From: CAIOSQ01 sp964434345
GTDB taxonomy: Bacteria; Pseudomonadota; Alphaproteobacteria; CACIAM-22H2
Direction of reading: 5' to 3'
NCBI GenBank assembly: GCA_964434345.1
Contig: CAYSUY010000204.1
Span: forward strand, 1 to 7,108
DNA length: 7,108 nucleotides
In this document: positions 1 through 5,505 of the stretch, one piece after another
How the letters are laid out: the number at the start of each line of letters is the position of its first letter
How positions within the stretch are numbered: position 1 is the first letter of the stretch
Position numbers and translations under genes: made by a program
Notes under the pieces: model-generated
Seen by the model: only the letters and a program-made list of their open reading frames with translations
Databases searched by the model: none
Told to the model about the DNA's origin: nothing

Positions 1-434
1 TGAAGGTGCTCGACGTCGACACCGACAAGGAGCGCATCTCGCTGGGCATCAAGCAACTCGCCAACGATCCGTTCGAGGGTTCGATCGGCAAGTTCTCCAA
101 GGGTCAGGTCGTCACCGCGACGGTCACCCAGGTCCAGGAGAACGGCATCGAGGTGACGCTGACCGACGGCGTGATCGGGTTCATCCGCAAGTCGGATCTG
201 GCCCGTGACCGCGGCGACCAGCGCCCCGACCGCTTCGCGATCGGCGAGAAGGTCGACGCCAAGATCACCCAGATCGATCGCGGCTCGCGCCGCGTTCAGC
301 TCTCGGTGAAGGCCAAGGAGATCGACGAGGAGAAGGAGGCCATGGCCACCTACGGCTCGTCGGACTCGGGCGCCTCGCTCGGCGACATCCTCGGGGCGGC
401 GCTGCGCCGCCAGCGCGAGCAGGACAAGACCTGA
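1..434 (+). CDS. rpsA: 30S ribosomal protein S1, C-terminal part (5' truncated by window edge)
   Basis: Ribosomal protein S1 binds mRNA on the 30S subunit and helps initiate translation, mainly on structured or weak-Shine-Dalgarno messages. Only the last 143 codons are here, with the reading frame starting at base 3. The visible protein begins with the end of one S1 (OB-fold) repeat, whose ERISLGIKQL is the usual last strand. It then carries one complete S1 repeat at about residues 33-104, from GQVVTATVTQV through GVIGFIRKSDL to RRVQLSVKAKE. A charged helix and a short tail (YGSSDSGASLGDILGAAL) follow; I recognise that tail from alphaproteobacterial RpsA. The stop is TGA at 432-434, and a strong terminator starts 28 bases later, so rpsA is the end of its transcription unit. 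Full-length RpsA has about 560-570 residues with six S1 repeats, so about three quarters lies upstream of the window. Confidence 0.96.
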   Translation, partial: KVLDVDTDKERISLGIKQLANDPFEGSIGKFSKGQVVTATVTQVQENGIEVTLTDGVIGFIRKSDLARDRGDQRPDRFAIGEKVDAKITQIDRGSRRVQLSVKAKEIDEEKEAMATYGSSDSGASLGDILGAALRRQREQDKT

Positions 435-462
435 CGCCGCGCGTCCCGCGGGACGACGGACA

Positions 463-495
463 GGGCGGGGGCCTCGGCCCCCGCCCTTTTCGTTT
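463..495 (+). terminator. Intrinsic terminator of rpsA
   Basis: A perfect 10-bp GC stem (463-472 paired with 477-486) encloses a CTCG loop and is followed by TTTTCGTTT. This is a classic rho-independent terminator 28 bases after the rpsA stop. It should separate rpsA transcription from the Tim44-domain gene. Confidence 0.92.
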
Positions 496-529
496 CGGCC
501 GACGGCCGGAAGACCCTACATTTCCTCGC

Positions 530-558
530 GTTGACGTAGCCCGCGAGACACCCCACTT
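530..558 (+). promoter_or_regulatory. Candidate promoter of the Tim44-domain gene, heat-shock (sigma-32)-like
   Basis: GTTGACG (530-536) lies 14 bases before CCCCACTT (551-558). Compared with the E. coli sigma-32 consensus (CTTGAAA, 11-16 bases, CCCCATNT), the -10 matches 6 of 7 fixed positions and the -35 keeps the TTGA core. The start of transcription would fall near 565, giving a leader of about 34 bases that holds the GAGG Shine-Dalgarno element at 588-591. The -35 also fits the housekeeping TTGAC element, but I see no good housekeeping -10 at the right spacing. This is inferred from consensus matching only. Confidence 0.35.
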
Positions 559-598
559 TTGCGCGGATACGAGACCCATATCCAAACGAGGTCCCCTG

Positions 599-1612
599 AT
601 GAGCCGACGCCCAGCCCGATTCCTCGCCATGCTGGCGGCCGCCGCCTTCGCCCTGGCGCCCCTTCTCGCCGAGGCAGCAGCCGGCGGCGGGCGCAGCCAG
701 GGCAGCCGTGGTGCGCGCACCATGCAGGCCGCCCCGCCGACCCAGACGACGCCCAACGCGGCGCGCCCCGTGGAACGCAGCGCCACCACCCCGGCCCAGG
801 CCCAGCGCCCGGTGCAGGGAACCCAGGCGCCCCAGCAGCAATCCTGGTTCCAGCGCAATCCTTTCATGACCGGCATGCTGGGCGGCCTGCTTGGCGCCGG
901 GCTGATCGGTGCCCTGATGGGCGGCGGCTTCAACCTCGGCGAGGGGCTTGCCGGGTTCCTCGGTCTTGCCCTCCAGCTGGCGCTGGTCGCGGGCATCGCG
1001 ATGCTTGTCCTGCGCTTCATCCGCAGCCGCCGCGAGGCGGCGGCGCAACCCGCGGCGGCCTACGCGGGCGCCGGGTCTGCTGCAGGCATGGGGGGCGCGA
1101 CGCCGGTGCCCGACGTGATGGCACGCTCCCAGACCTCTCCGGAGTACCGCCCCGCGCTCGGCCAGGGCGGTGGGTCGACCGACGCCGTCGCACCCCAGTC
1201 GGGTGACGACATCGGTCTGCTGGCGACCGATTTCGATGCCTTCGAGACCCGCCTCGCCGATGTCCAGGCGGCATGGAGCAAAGGCGACCTCGCGGCGCTA
1301 CGTCGCCTCGCGACGCCCGAGATGGTCGGCTATCTCAGCGAGGATCTGTCGGCCAATTCGAGCCGCGGCGTCGAGAACCGCGTCGAGCAGGTGAAACTCG
1401 AGCAGGGCGACCTGTCCGAGGCCTGGCAGGAGGGCGCGACGCAATACGCCTCCGTCGCCATGCGCTGGACGGCGGTGGATTACGAAGTGTCGCTTGCCGA
1501 TGGCAAACTCGTCGCCGGCAGCCGCGAAGAGCGCCGGGAGCATGTCGAGGTGTGGACGTTCATGCGCAGCCAGGGTGGCGACTGGATCCTTTCGGCGATC
1601 CAGCAGGTCTGA
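599..1612 (+). CDS. Tim44-like domain protein with signal peptide and membrane anchor
   Basis: The 337-residue protein has a clear layered layout. Residues 1-27 form a signal peptide (MSRRP, a hydrophobic core, then an AEA-type cleavage site). Residues 28-88 are a Gly, Gln, Pro and Ala-rich linker with GGGRSQGSRGARTM. Residues 90-143 are a Gly-rich hydrophobic hairpin (MLGGLLGAGLIGALMGGGF, then LGLALQLALVAGIAMLVL) ending in basic RFIRSRR. A second disordered linker follows, and residues 205-337 look like a Tim44-like fold (DFDAFETRLADVQAAWSKGD at the start, VEVWTFMRSQGGDWILSAIQQ at the end). The SRG-R-T-APP linker plus Gly-rich hairpin is a layout I recognise from many alphaproteobacteria. 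The Tim44-like domain is related to NTF2-like folds and in mitochondria tethers chaperones at the inner membrane; the bacterial role here is not established. ATG 599 is supported by GAGG seven bases upstream. Terminators on both sides make it a single-gene unit. Confidence 0.85.
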   Translation: MSRRPARFLAMLAAAAFALAPLLAEAAAGGGRSQGSRGARTMQAAPPTQTTPNAARPVERSATTPAQAQRPVQGTQAPQQQSWFQRNPFMTGMLGGLLGAGLIGALMGGGFNLGEGLAGFLGLALQLALVAGIAMLVLRFIRSRREAAAQPAAAYAGAGSAAGMGGATPVPDVMARSQTSPEYRPALGQGGGSTDAVAPQSGDDIGLLATDFDAFETRLADVQAAWSKGDLAALRRLATPEMVGYLSEDLSANSSRGVENRVEQVKLEQGDLSEAWQEGATQYASVAMRWTAVDYEVSLADGKLVAGSREERREHVEVWTFMRSQGGDWILSAIQQV

Positions 1613-1629
1613 TCCCCGGACGGCGAATG

Positions 1630-1668
1630 GGCCCGGCGCGTCGCAGGACGCGCCGGGCCTCGCTTTTT
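1630..1668 (+). terminator. Intrinsic terminator of the Tim44-domain gene
   Basis: A perfect 13-bp stem (1630-1642 with 1647-1659) with a GCAG loop is followed by TCGCTTTTT. It starts 18 bases after the TGA of the Tim44-domain gene and is one of the most convincing non-coding signals in the window. Confidence 0.95.
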
Positions 1669-1678
1669 GCGCCGCCCC

Positions 1679-1705
1679 TTTGCGCCGCCGGCGCGGCCGT
1701 ATATT
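1679..1705 (+). promoter_or_regulatory. Candidate promoter of sppA, placed for a leaderless mRNA
   Basis: TTTGCGC (1679-1685) is separated by 12 bases from CGTATATT (1698-1705), which contains a near-consensus TATATT (1700-1705). Against the Caulobacter housekeeping consensus (TTGACGS, 10-14 bases, GCTANAWC) the -35 agrees at 5 of 7 positions, and the -10 has the TANAW core. A start about seven bases after TATATT lands at 1711-1714, on the sppA ATG. No Shine-Dalgarno element fits in the eight bases between the -10 and the ATG. It lies directly after a terminator, where a new promoter is needed. Confidence 0.55.
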
Positions 1706-1713
1706 GAAGCGCC

Positions 1714-2649
1714 ATGCCGTCCTCCGAAGCCGATCTCCTCGTCGATCGCCGCCGTCTCAAGCGGCAGGTCTCCCTCTGGCGCCTCGCCGCGATCGTGATC
1801 GCGCTGGTGACGACCCTGGGTGCCGCGGCTCAGCTTGGCCGGCCATTCTGGGGGATCGGTCACATCGGACGGTTCTCCATTTCCGGCGTCATCACCGACG
1901 ACCCGCAGCGCCTGCACGCGCTGCGCGAGGCGGCCGAGGACCGGCACCTCGTCGCGCTTGTGGTGCGCATCGACAGCCCGGGCGGCACCGTGGTCGCCAG
2001 CGAGGAACTGCATCGTCAGCTGCGCGACATCGCGGCGCGTATTCCGGTCGTCGCGGTCCTCGGACAGACGGCGGCCTCGGGCGGCTACATGGTCGCACTC
2101 GGAGCGGACCGCATCTTCGCCCGCGAAGGCACGATAACCGGCTCGATCGGCGTCCTGATGCAGACCGCCGATGTGACCGGACTGCTTCAGAAACTCGGCG
2201 TATCGATGGAGCAGATCAAATCCGCACCGATGAAGGCGGTTCCAAATCCCTTCGAGCCGATGACCGACGAGGGGCGCCGCGCCGTCCGCGCGATCATCGA
2301 CGACACGCATGCGATGTTCGTGGACATGGTGGCCGGACGCCGCGCCCTCGCGCCGGATGCCGCGCGCCGGCTCGCCGATGGCCGGGTCTATACCGGGCGC
2401 CAGGCCCAGACGCTCGGCCTCGTCGACGAACTCGGCGGCGAAGATGCGGCGCGTGCCTGGCTGACCAGCGCGCGAGGGGTTTCCGCCGGATTGCCGGTCC
2501 GCGACATCAAGCCCCGCTTCCCGGACGCCCGCGGGCTCGACATCGCCGCCTCCATCACCGCCATCCTGCGCGGAAAACCCTATCTGCCGGAACGACTTAC
2601 CATTGACGGGCTGGTGGCCCTTTGGCACCCTGACCTTGGGGCGCGATGA
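1714..2649 (+). CDS. sppA: Signal peptide peptidase SppA (S49 family, short form)
   Basis: SppA is a membrane-anchored serine protease that degrades signal peptides left in the membrane after secretion. The 311-residue product has a basic N-terminus, one membrane helix at about residues 22-40, and a single S49 protease domain. This is the short form found in Bacillus rather than the tandem 67-kDa form of E. coli. The oxyanion/substrate strand is RIDSPGG (85-91). The nucleophile is Ser122 in AASGGYMVALGADRIFA, TGSIGV (142-147) follows, and the general base is Lys174 in SAPMKAVPNPFEPMT. The Ser-to-Lys distance of 52 residues equals that of B. subtilis SppA (Ser147/Lys199). TGRQAQTLGLVDELGG (227-242) is the usual C-terminal motif. 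ATG 1714 has no Shine-Dalgarno sequence but sits right behind TATATT, which suggests leaderless translation. ihfB follows after 57 bases. Confidence 0.95.
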   Translation: MPSSEADLLVDRRRLKRQVSLWRLAAIVIALVTTLGAAAQLGRPFWGIGHIGRFSISGVITDDPQRLHALREAAEDRHLVALVVRIDSPGGTVVASEELHRQLRDIAARIPVVAVLGQTAASGGYMVALGADRIFAREGTITGSIGVLMQTADVTGLLQKLGVSMEQIKSAPMKAVPNPFEPMTDEGRRAVRAIIDDTHAMFVDMVAGRRALAPDAARRLADGRVYTGRQAQTLGLVDELGGEDAARAWLTSARGVSAGLPVRDIKPRFPDARGLDIAASITAILRGKPYLPERLTIDGLVALWHPDLGAR

Positions 2650-2706
2650 CGCCGCTGAGCCGCGCCGGCCGCCCCGACGTTCCATTTTCTCGCACCCCGG
2701 CCCGAC

Positions 2707-2991
2707 ATGACGAAGTCCGAGTTGATCCAGCGCATCGCCGATGCGCATGTCGATCTCTACCAGCGCGACGTCGAGAAGATCGTCGGCGCAATCTTCGACG
2801 AGATCTCACGTGCGCTTGCCCAGGGCCAGCGCGTGGAGCTGCGGGGCTTCGGGGCGTTCTCAGTGAAGCAGCGCGCCGCGCGGGTGGGTCGCAATCCCCG
2901 GACCGGCGATTCGGTCGACGTCTCGGAGAAATTCATCCCCTTCTTCAAGACCGGCAAGGAACTGCGCGAAAAGCTCAACCCCAAGGGTTGA
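2707..2991 (+). CDS. ihfB: Integration host factor subunit beta
   Basis: IHF-beta pairs with IHF-alpha to form a sequence-specific DNA-bending protein used in recombination, replication and sigma-54 promoter architecture. The 94-residue length equals that of E. coli IhfB. The N-terminal helices (MTKSELIQRIADAH, then DVEKIVGAIFDEISRAL) form the dimer body. VELRGFGAFSV (43-53) is the conserved HU/IHF strand, RNPRTGD (62-68) is the DNA-wrapping arm tip with the intercalating Pro64, and FFKTGKELREKLN (79-91) is the final helix. The beta call rests on the MTKSELI start and the rpsA/LapA neighbourhood, since in E. coli ihfB is next to rpsA. No Shine-Dalgarno sequence precedes ATG 2707 (the upstream bases are CGCACCCCGGCCCGAC). 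Translation may therefore be weakly initiated, leaderless from an unseen promoter, or helped by S1 protein. Confidence 0.95.
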   Translation: MTKSELIQRIADAHVDLYQRDVEKIVGAIFDEISRALAQGQRVELRGFGAFSVKQRAARVGRNPRTGDSVDVSEKFIPFFKTGKELREKLNPKG

Positions 2992-3022
2992 CCGGCGCCG
3001 CGCACCGGACGGAGTCGCGACG

Positions 3023-3364
3023 ATGAGACCTTCGTTCTGGATCGCCGGCGTCCCGCTGCTCTTCTGCGGCGCCTTCTTCGCCATCGCGAACCGCGAGCCG
3101 GTCGCAATCGACCTCTGGCCGTTGTCCGGTCGAATGGAAACGCCGCTCTTCGTCGCGCTGATGGCGGCGCTTTACGTCGGCGTGGCCCTTGGTGCGCTCG
3201 TGGCCTGGTGGGCTGGGCGTCACGGTCGCCGCGCGGCGCGCGATGCCCGGCGCCGGGCAACCGAACTTGAAACGGAGATCCAGCGCATGCGCAAACGCCT
3301 CGACGACAGCGAAACCAGGACCGGCGCGCTCTCCACGGGTCTGCCCGCGACGCTGCGCCCATGA
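3023..3364 (+). CDS. LapA-domain (DUF1049) inner-membrane protein
   Basis: The 113-residue product has two membrane helices, at about residues 5-22 (WIAGVPLLFCGAFFAIAN) and 42-65 (FVALMAALYVGVALGALVAWW). The short loop between them holds ANREPVAIDLWPL, the hallmark LapA-domain stretch. A basic, heptad-like cytoplasmic tail (about 70-98, with ATELETEIQRMRKRL) is probably a coiled coil. In E. coli LapA works with LapB in lipopolysaccharide assembly and LpxC turnover; no lapB is seen next to this gene. GGAG at 3011-3014, eight bases before ATG 3023, supports the start. The gene lies 31 bases after ihfB, so the two are probably cotranscribed, and its TGA overlaps the next ATG (ATGA at 3361-3364). 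Family membership is clear, but equivalence to E. coli LapA function is not, so no symbol is given. Confidence 0.87.
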   Translation: MRPSFWIAGVPLLFCGAFFAIANREPVAIDLWPLSGRMETPLFVALMAALYVGVALGALVAWWAGRHGRRAARDARRRATELETEIQRMRKRLDDSETRTGALSTGLPATLRP

Positions 3365-4302
3365 CCCGCGGTTTCGACGCGGCACAGGTCCGCGATGCCC
3401 TGCCCAGCCGGGCCCTGGTGGCCGCGCTTCGCGAGGCCTTCCGCGGCAGCGCGACGACACCGACCCGCCATCATCACCGCATCCCGGTACCCGGCGCGCC
3501 GGAAGCCATGCTTCTGCTGATGCCGTCCTGGATGGAAGGGCGCTATGTCGGCGTGAAGATCGTCACGGTCTTTCCGGGCAACGCGTCGCGCGGCCTCGAT
3601 TCGGTCCAGGGCAGCTATCTGCTGCTGTCGGGGGAGACTGGAGAGCCCCTGGCGAACATCGATGGCCGCATGCTCACGCTGCGGCGGACGTCCTGCGCTT
3701 CCGCGCTGGCCGCCGATTATCTTGCGCGACCGGACAGCAGCCGTCTGCTGATGATCGGGACCGGCGCACTCGCGCCGCATCTGATCGAGGCCCATGCCGC
3801 GATGCGCCCGATTCGCGAGGTGGCGATCTGGGGCCGTGACCCGGCGAAGGCCGCGCGTCTTGCCGGATCGCTCGACCTGCCCGGCATCCGCCTGCGCGCG
3901 GCAACCGACCTCGAGACCGAAACACGCGCCGCGGACATCGTCAGTTGCGCCACATTGTCGAAGACGCCGCTGGTGCGTGGAGAGTGGCTGCGCGCGGGCC
4001 AGCATGTCGACCTCGTCGGCAGCTACGCGCGCGACATGCGCGAAGCCGACGACGCGACCATCGCGCGGGCCCGCATCTACATCGACACGGCGGCGGCGAT
4101 CCTCGAATCGGGCGACATCGCCGATCCGATCGCGAACGGCACGCTCGCCGAATCCCGGATCGCAGGCACGCTCTTCGACCTCGCACGCGGCACGGCGGCG
4201 GGCCGCGGCGACCCCGCGGAGATCACGCTGTTCAAATCCACGGGCACGGCGATCGAGGATCTCGCGGCGGCGATCCTGGTCTACGACGCGGCGCGCCGCT
4301 GA
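3361..4302 (+). CDS. Ornithine cyclodeaminase / mu-crystallin family NAD(P)-dependent enzyme
   Basis: This 313-residue enzyme belongs to the family that includes ornithine cyclodeaminase, ketimine and pyrroline-2-carboxylate reductases, and archaeal alanine dehydrogenase. Seen motifs in order: YVGVKIVTVFPGN (62-74), LTLRRTSCASALAADYLA (105-122), the Rossmann nucleotide loop IGTGALAPHLIEAH (132-145), HVDLVGSYARDMREAD (215-230), and FKSTGTAIEDLAAA (291-304). Lys66, Arg109 and Asp225 occupy the positions of catalytic Lys69, Arg112 and Asp228 of Pseudomonas ornithine cyclodeaminase, so the enzyme should be active. The VGS-DMRE-D form resembles the reductase branch more than true cyclodeaminases, which makes an imino-acid (ketimine or pyrroline-2-carboxylate) reductase at least as likely. 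That choice is inference. ATG 3361 lacks a Shine-Dalgarno sequence and overlaps the upstream stop by ATGA, which indicates translational coupling to the LapA-domain gene. No amino-acid catabolic gene is adjacent. Confidence 0.88.
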   Translation: MTRGFDAAQVRDALPSRALVAALREAFRGSATTPTRHHHRIPVPGAPEAMLLLMPSWMEGRYVGVKIVTVFPGNASRGLDSVQGSYLLLSGETGEPLANIDGRMLTLRRTSCASALAADYLARPDSSRLLMIGTGALAPHLIEAHAAMRPIREVAIWGRDPAKAARLAGSLDLPGIRLRAATDLETETRAADIVSCATLSKTPLVRGEWLRAGQHVDLVGSYARDMREADDATIARARIYIDTAAAILESGDIADPIANGTLAESRIAGTLFDLARGTAAGRGDPAEITLFKSTGTAIEDLAAAILVYDAARR

Positions 4303-4314
4303 CCGGCTCCTTCG

Positions 4315-4320
4315 AAGGGA
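4315..4320 (+). promoter_or_regulatory. Ribosome binding site of the 145-residue membrane protein
   Basis: AAGGGA lies seven bases before ATG 4328. It decides the start: the open frame runs on far upstream inside the cyclodeaminase-family gene, but that extension is low-complexity Arg/Ser shadow sequence, and hydrophobic protein begins exactly at 4328. Confidence 0.8.
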
Positions 4321-4327
4321 AAACGCC

Positions 4328-4765
4328 ATGCTCCTGCGTAGCCTGCTAGCCGGTTTCGTCCTCGGCGTCGTCGCGATCCTGACCTTCCATCAGGGCGCGA
4401 TCGGATTGATGAACGCCTATGGCCTGATCCCCAACCCACCCTTCCGGATGCAACCGGTCGGACCGCTAGGCATACCCGCGGTGCTGAATGCCGCGTTCTG
4501 GGGCGGCGTCTGGGGCATCGTCATCTTTCTGGTGACCGGCAAGCTGCGCAGCGAGGGCCTGCGGATCCTGGCCGCGCTCGTGATCGGCGCGGCCGGGGCG
4601 ACCGCGATCGGATGGTTCGTCGTGGCGCCGCTCAAGGGCCTGCCGATGGCGCAAGGCTGGAACGTCAACGCGATGTGGCGCGCGCCGCTGATCAATGGCG
4701 CCTTTGGCCTGGGTTGCGGTCTGCTCGCCCAGGGCGTCGCCACGTTGTTTGCCGTCAGGCGCTGA
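4328..4765 (+). CDS. Conserved four-helix membrane protein of unknown function
   Basis: I do not know a named function for this 145-residue protein. It shows four hydrophobic segments: about 4-22 (RSLLAGFVLGVVAILTF), 50-70 (PAVLNAAFWGGVWGIVIFLVT), 78-100 (LRILAALVIGAAGATAIGWFVVA) and 119-141 (APLINGAFGLGCGLLAQGVATLF). Motifs that look conserved are FHQG at 20-23, just after helix 1, PVGPLGIPAVLNAAFWGGVWG across the entry to helix 2, and WRAPLINGAFG at helix 4. I have a general memory of similar proteobacterial hypothetical proteins with FHQ and FWGG, but cannot name a family. The start at 4328 is set by AAGGGA. The gene is 25 bases after the cyclodeaminase-family gene and 29 before pyrF, in the same direction, so it is probably part of the same transcript. 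Nothing indicates an enzyme; a small integral membrane role is all that can be inferred. Confidence 0.82.
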   Translation: MLLRSLLAGFVLGVVAILTFHQGAIGLMNAYGLIPNPPFRMQPVGPLGIPAVLNAAFWGGVWGIVIFLVTGKLRSEGLRILAALVIGAAGATAIGWFVVAPLKGLPMAQGWNVNAMWRAPLINGAFGLGCGLLAQGVATLFAVRR

Positions 4766-4783
4766 AGCCACTGCGGCATCACC

Positions 4784-4790
4784 AGGAGAA
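4784..4790 (+). promoter_or_regulatory. Ribosome binding site of pyrF
   Basis: AGGAGAA, four bases before ATG 4795, is the strongest Shine-Dalgarno match in the window. It fixes the pyrF start, although the same frame is open upstream as far as 4612 inside the preceding gene. Confidence 0.85.
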
Positions 4791-4794
4791 CGAC

Positions 4795-5505
4795 ATGACC
4801 ACCAGCGCCAGCAGGATCTTCGTCGGCATCGACCGCAGCGATCGCGACGGCGCACGCGCGGAGATCGGGCGGCTCGCGGGCACCGACTGCGCGATCAAGC
4901 TCGGTCTGGAGTATTTCGTCGCCAACGGCCCGGAGGGGGTGCGCGCCGTGCGCGCCGGGCAAAAGCTCTTCCTCGACCTGAAACTGCACGACATCCCGAA
5001 CACCGTCGCGGGAGCGACACGCGCGGCCTGCCAGGTACAGCCCGATTTCCTGACCCTCCATGCGAGCGGAGGAAGCGCGATGATGCGCGCGGCGGTCGCG
5101 GCCGCCGCCGATGCGGCCATCGGCGATGCGCCGCGGTTGCTCGCCATCACGGTCCTGACCAGCCTCGACGAATCGGATCTCGTGTCCTGCGGCCAGATGG
5201 GACCGGTGCAGGATCAGGCGCGTCGTCTCGCCGATCTCGCGCAGCGCGCCGGTGTCGCGGGCATCGTGTGCTCGCCGCAGGAGGTCGCGACGCTGCGCCG
5301 CCAATGCGGTCCGGATTTCCTGCTGGTGACGCCCGGGATCCGCCCCGCCTGGGCCGCGAGCGGCGATCAGAAGCGGATCATGACGCCCGCCGAGGCCATC
5401 GCGGCCGGGGCCGACCACCTGGTGATCGGTCGTCCGATCACCCAAGCCGCCGATCCTGCCGCGGCGCTGGTGCGGATCTGCGCCGAGATCGACGCCGCCG
5501 CATGA
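4795..5505 (+). CDS. pyrF: Orotidine 5'-phosphate decarboxylase
   Basis: PyrF decarboxylates orotidine 5'-phosphate to UMP, the last step of de novo pyrimidine synthesis, in the cytoplasm. The 236-residue product has the usual size for the bacterial group with a single (beta/alpha)8 barrel. Seen are Asp13 in the first strand (FVGIDRSD), Lys35 in AIKLGLEYF, and the catalytic charge network FLDLKLHDIPNTV with Asp61, Lys63 and Asp66. TLHASGG (87-93), TVLTSLD (119-125), VCSPQE (158-163), VTPGIRP (178-184) and HLVIGRPIT (208-216, phosphate-binding) follow. The first strand reads VGID rather than the common ALD, a mild deviation that leaves the Asp intact. The start is set by AGGAGAA. The TGA overlaps the ATG of trpF (ATGA at 5502-5505), so translation of the two is probably coupled. 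Confidence 0.96.
   Translation: MTTSASRIFVGIDRSDRDGARAEIGRLAGTDCAIKLGLEYFVANGPEGVRAVRAGQKLFLDLKLHDIPNTVAGATRAACQVQPDFLTLHASGGSAMMRAAVAAAADAAIGDAPRLLAITVLTSLDESDLVSCGQMGPVQDQARRLADLAQRAGVAGIVCSPQEVATLRRQCGPDFLLVTPGIRPAWAASGDQKRIMTPAEAIAAGADHLVIGRPITQAADPAAALVRICAEIDAAA

Noticed and set aside
2603..2626. Perfect -35-like TTGACGG inside the end of sppA as a promoter for ihfB
   Set aside because: No acceptable -10 occurs 10-14 bases downstream (the region reads CTTTGGCAC), and the bases are accounted for by coding TIDGL.
1480..2748. Long minus-strand open frame of 422 codons opposite sppA
   Set aside because: It lies antisense to a gene with intact catalytic motifs, and its translation is Arg/Gly/Asp-rich with no recognisable domain. 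Such frames are expected opposite GC-rich genes with G/C at third positions.
2975..2991. TCAACCC-CAA-GGGTTGA hairpin over the ihfB stop codon as a terminator
   Set aside because: The 7-bp stem has a three-base loop and no T-run after it, and the next gene begins 31 bases on with a good ribosome binding site.
3794..4327. Upstream extension of the 145-residue membrane protein, which would make it a 323-residue fusion
   Set aside because: The extra 178 residues are an Arg/Ser/Pro shadow of the cyclodeaminase-family gene, and a good ribosome binding site places the start at 4328.
3220..4329. Minus-strand open frame of 369 codons opposite the cyclodeaminase-family gene
   Set aside because: It shows low-complexity Arg/Ala composition and no motif, and spans two well-supported + strand genes. 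It is a shadow frame.
4417..5445. Minus-strand open frame of 342 codons opposite the membrane protein and pyrF
   Set aside because: It covers parts of two real genes and their gap, has no ribosome binding site and no domain-like sequence.
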